A stretch of DNA of 6,705 nucleotides from Desulfobacteraceae bacterium (GTDB lineage Bacteria > Desulfobacterota > Desulfobacteria > Desulfobacterales > JAABRJ01). Made by a program: the position numbers and the translations under genes. Shown one piece after another: positions 5,245-6,705 of this stretch (positions are counted from its first letter, which is position 1; the number at the start of each line of letters is the position of its first letter). The notes beneath the pieces are model-generated. The model was given only the letters and a program-made list of their open reading frames with translations, was not told the origin of the DNA and ran no database searches. The DNA lies in the NCBI GenBank assembly GCA_011390985.1, contig JAABRJ010000052.1:1-6705 (forward strand). Reading direction: 5' to 3'.

Positions 5245-6705
5245 ATGAAACCCGACACCATCCGCATCCAGGGTGCCCGTCAGCACAACCTCAAGGGCTT
5301 CGATGTCGAAATTCCCCTCAACCGCATCACCGCGGTGACCGGTGTCAGCGGATCGGGCAAGTCCTCCCTGGCCTTCGACACCCTCTACGCCGAAGGCCAG
5401 CGGCGCTACGTGGAGACCTTCTCGCCTTACGCGCGGCAGTTCATGGACCGCATGGACCGCCCGCGGGTCGAAAAGATCGAACGGATCCCGCCGGCGATCG
5501 CCATCGACCGCAAGGACCCCGTCAGGACGTCGCGTTCGACGGTCGGGACCATGACCGAGGTCACCGATTTCGTCAAGCTGCTCTTCGCCCGTTCAGCCGT
5601 GCTGCACTGCCGGGGGTGCGGCCGGCCGGTCAGCCCCGCAACCCCGGCATCGGTCTGGGACTTCTGCCGCAGCATCCCGGTCGGCCTGGCCGTGCTGATC
5701 TCCTTTCCGCTGCCCGCCGGCGAGGCGGCGGCGCCCGCAACCTGGGCCCAGCTGGGGTTTGACCGCTGGTTTGACGGCGCCGCGATCCGCCTGCTGGCGG
5801 ACCTCCCCCGAAACGCGGAAGACCCAGTCCACCTGGTCGTCGATCGTCTCAAATGGCGGGGGCAGGAGCGCCAGCGGATCATCGAATCCGCGGAACAGGC
5901 CTTCCGCTTCGGCGGCGGTCGTCTGGATGTCTGGGCGCCCCCCGACTACCACGCGGCCTTCAGCAGCACCCTGGCGTGCGCCGCTTGCGGCATCACCTAC
6001 AGCCCGCCGCCGCCCGGTCTTTTCTCGTTCAACAGCCCCGTCGGCGCCTGCGCCACCTGCCGGGGGTTCGGGCGGGTGATCGACATCGACCCGGACCTGA
6101 TCGTGCCCGACCCATCGCTTTCCATCGTCCAAGGCGCCGTCAAACCCTGGGGCGGGCGCGCCGCGCATCGCGACGAGTACGACGATCTGGTGGCGTTTTG
6201 CCGTGAACAGGCGATTCCCGTCGACATTCCCTTCGAGCGCCTCACGACCGCTCAGCGAACGGCCATCTTCGAAGGCCGCCCCGGCGGGTTCTACGGCCTG
6301 CGGGGGTTTTTCAAGTGGCTGGAGGGCAAGACCTACAAGATGCACGTGCGGGTTTTTCTTTCGCGCTACCGCAGCTACAACCGCTGCCCGGTCTGTCGGG
6401 GCAGCCGTTTTCAGCCCGAGGCCCTGCTCTACCGCTTAGGCGGCTTGACCATCGCGGCGCTGTACGCCCTCAACGTCCGGGAGGCCCTGGGGTTCCTTGA
6501 AAAACTGGCCTCCGACCCCCAAAAAGCGCCGGACGAAGCCGAGGCCATGATTCTGGGCGAGGTCCTCAAGCGCCTGGAGTACCTGCGCGACGTGGGGCTG
6601 GACTATCTGACGCTGGAGCGCCAGTCGCGGAGTCTTTCGGGGGGCGAAGTGCAGCGGGTGGCCCTGGCCTCGTCCCTGGGGGCCTCGCTGGTGCACACTC
6701 TCTAC
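5245..6705 (+). CDS. uvrA: UvrA-type excinuclease ABC ATPase, divergent paralogue (3' truncated by window edge)
   Basis: N-terminal 487 residues of an ABC ATPase of the UvrA family; the family recognises DNA lesions as a dimer and loads UvrB in nucleotide excision repair. Domains in order: IRIQGARQHNL (6-16), Walker A GVSGSGKS (33-40), Q-loop region with SPYARQF (60-66), a shortened region where UvrB-binding normally lies (about 115-230), a four-cysteine zinc module C245/C248 and C269/C272 with the usual spacing, an insertion domain ending in CPVC (C381, C384), and the ABC signature LSGGEVQR (464-471). The frame is open at 6705, just before the expected Walker B; a second ABC half should follow. 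ATG 5245 suits the conserved N terminus; ATG 5212, 11 codons upstream and overlapping the previous stop, is the alternative, and neither has a strong Shine-Dalgarno. Several blocks (ETFSPYARQFMDRMDRP, PPAIAID, DPVRTSRSTVGTMTE, GFFKWLEG) differ from canonical UvrA and suggest a paralogue. Confidence 0.92.
   Translation, partial: MKPDTIRIQGARQHNLKGFDVEIPLNRITAVTGVSGSGKSSLAFDTLYAEGQRRYVETFSPYARQFMDRMDRPRVEKIERIPPAIAIDRKDPVRTSRSTVGTMTEVTDFVKLLFARSAVLHCRGCGRPVSPATPASVWDFCRSIPVGLAVLISFPLPAGEAAAPATWAQLGFDRWFDGAAIRLLADLPRNAEDPVHLVVDRLKWRGQERQRIIESAEQAFRFGGGRLDVWAPPDYHAAFSSTLACAACGITYSPPPPGLFSFNSPVGACATCRGFGRVIDIDPDLIVPDPSLSIVQGAVKPWGGRAAHRDEYDDLVAFCREQAIPVDIPFERLTTAQRTAIFEGRPGGFYGLRGFFKWLEGKTYKMHVRVFLSRYRSYNRCPVCRGSRFQPEALLYRLGGLTIAALYALNVREALGFLEKLASDPQKAPDEAEAMILGEVLKRLEYLRDVGLDYLTLERQSRSLSGGEVQRVALASSLGASLVHTLY

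Noticed and set aside
5593..6345. A 250-codon minus-strand frame opposite the uvrA-like gene
   Set aside because: It lies antisense to conserved UvrA domains including the zinc module; composition is typical of a shadow frame.

Overview
The window is GC-rich bacterial chromosome with strongly G/C-biased third codon positions. The gene repertoire is housekeeping-like: a dipeptidase, an MFS transporter and an excinuclease-A protein. Protein style suggests a proteobacterium or Desulfobacterota (delta-type) genome, but that is an impression from composition and wording, not a computed assignment. I see no transposase, integrase, phage gene, CRISPR array, rRNA or tRNA.

Layout. At the left edge (1-196) is the 3' end of an unrecognised plus-strand gene. 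It converges on pepD (306-1766, minus strand), a complete M20-family aminoacyl-histidine / cytosol non-specific dipeptidase with all its metal ligands. pepD has a good intrinsic terminator (281-303) and a clear sigma70-type promoter (-35 TTGACA, 17-nt spacer, -10 TAGAAG). The 323-bp divergent gap (1767-2089) holds that promoter and several GC-rich inverted repeats, one a perfect 16-bp palindrome. Then, on the plus strand, comes a 141-aa uncharacterised protein (2090-2515). A perfect Shine-Dalgarno follows it, leading into a small acidic reading frame (to 2634) that is out of phase with its ATG by one base. Next are a hairpin-rich gap (2635-2888) with a minus-facing terminator-like structure, a complete 12-helix MFS permease (2889-4088), and an AT-richer gap (4089-4243) with a possible promoter and a pair of direct repeats. 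After that come an uncharacterised 323-aa protein (4244-5215) and the N-terminal 487 codons of a UvrA-type ABC ATPase (5245 to the window end).

How the genes fit together. pepD is a stand-alone transcription unit. The 141-aa protein and the small frame after it look like a two-gene unit. The 323-aa protein and the UvrA-like gene are almost certainly co-transcribed: the upstream stop overlaps a possible ATG of the downstream gene, and the more likely start is 30 nt further on. The UvrA-like protein departs from the usual UvrA wording in several blocks and looks like a paralogue rather than the main repair UvrA. The points most worth a second look are that divergent UvrA with its unknown partner, and the frame break at the start codon at 2528.
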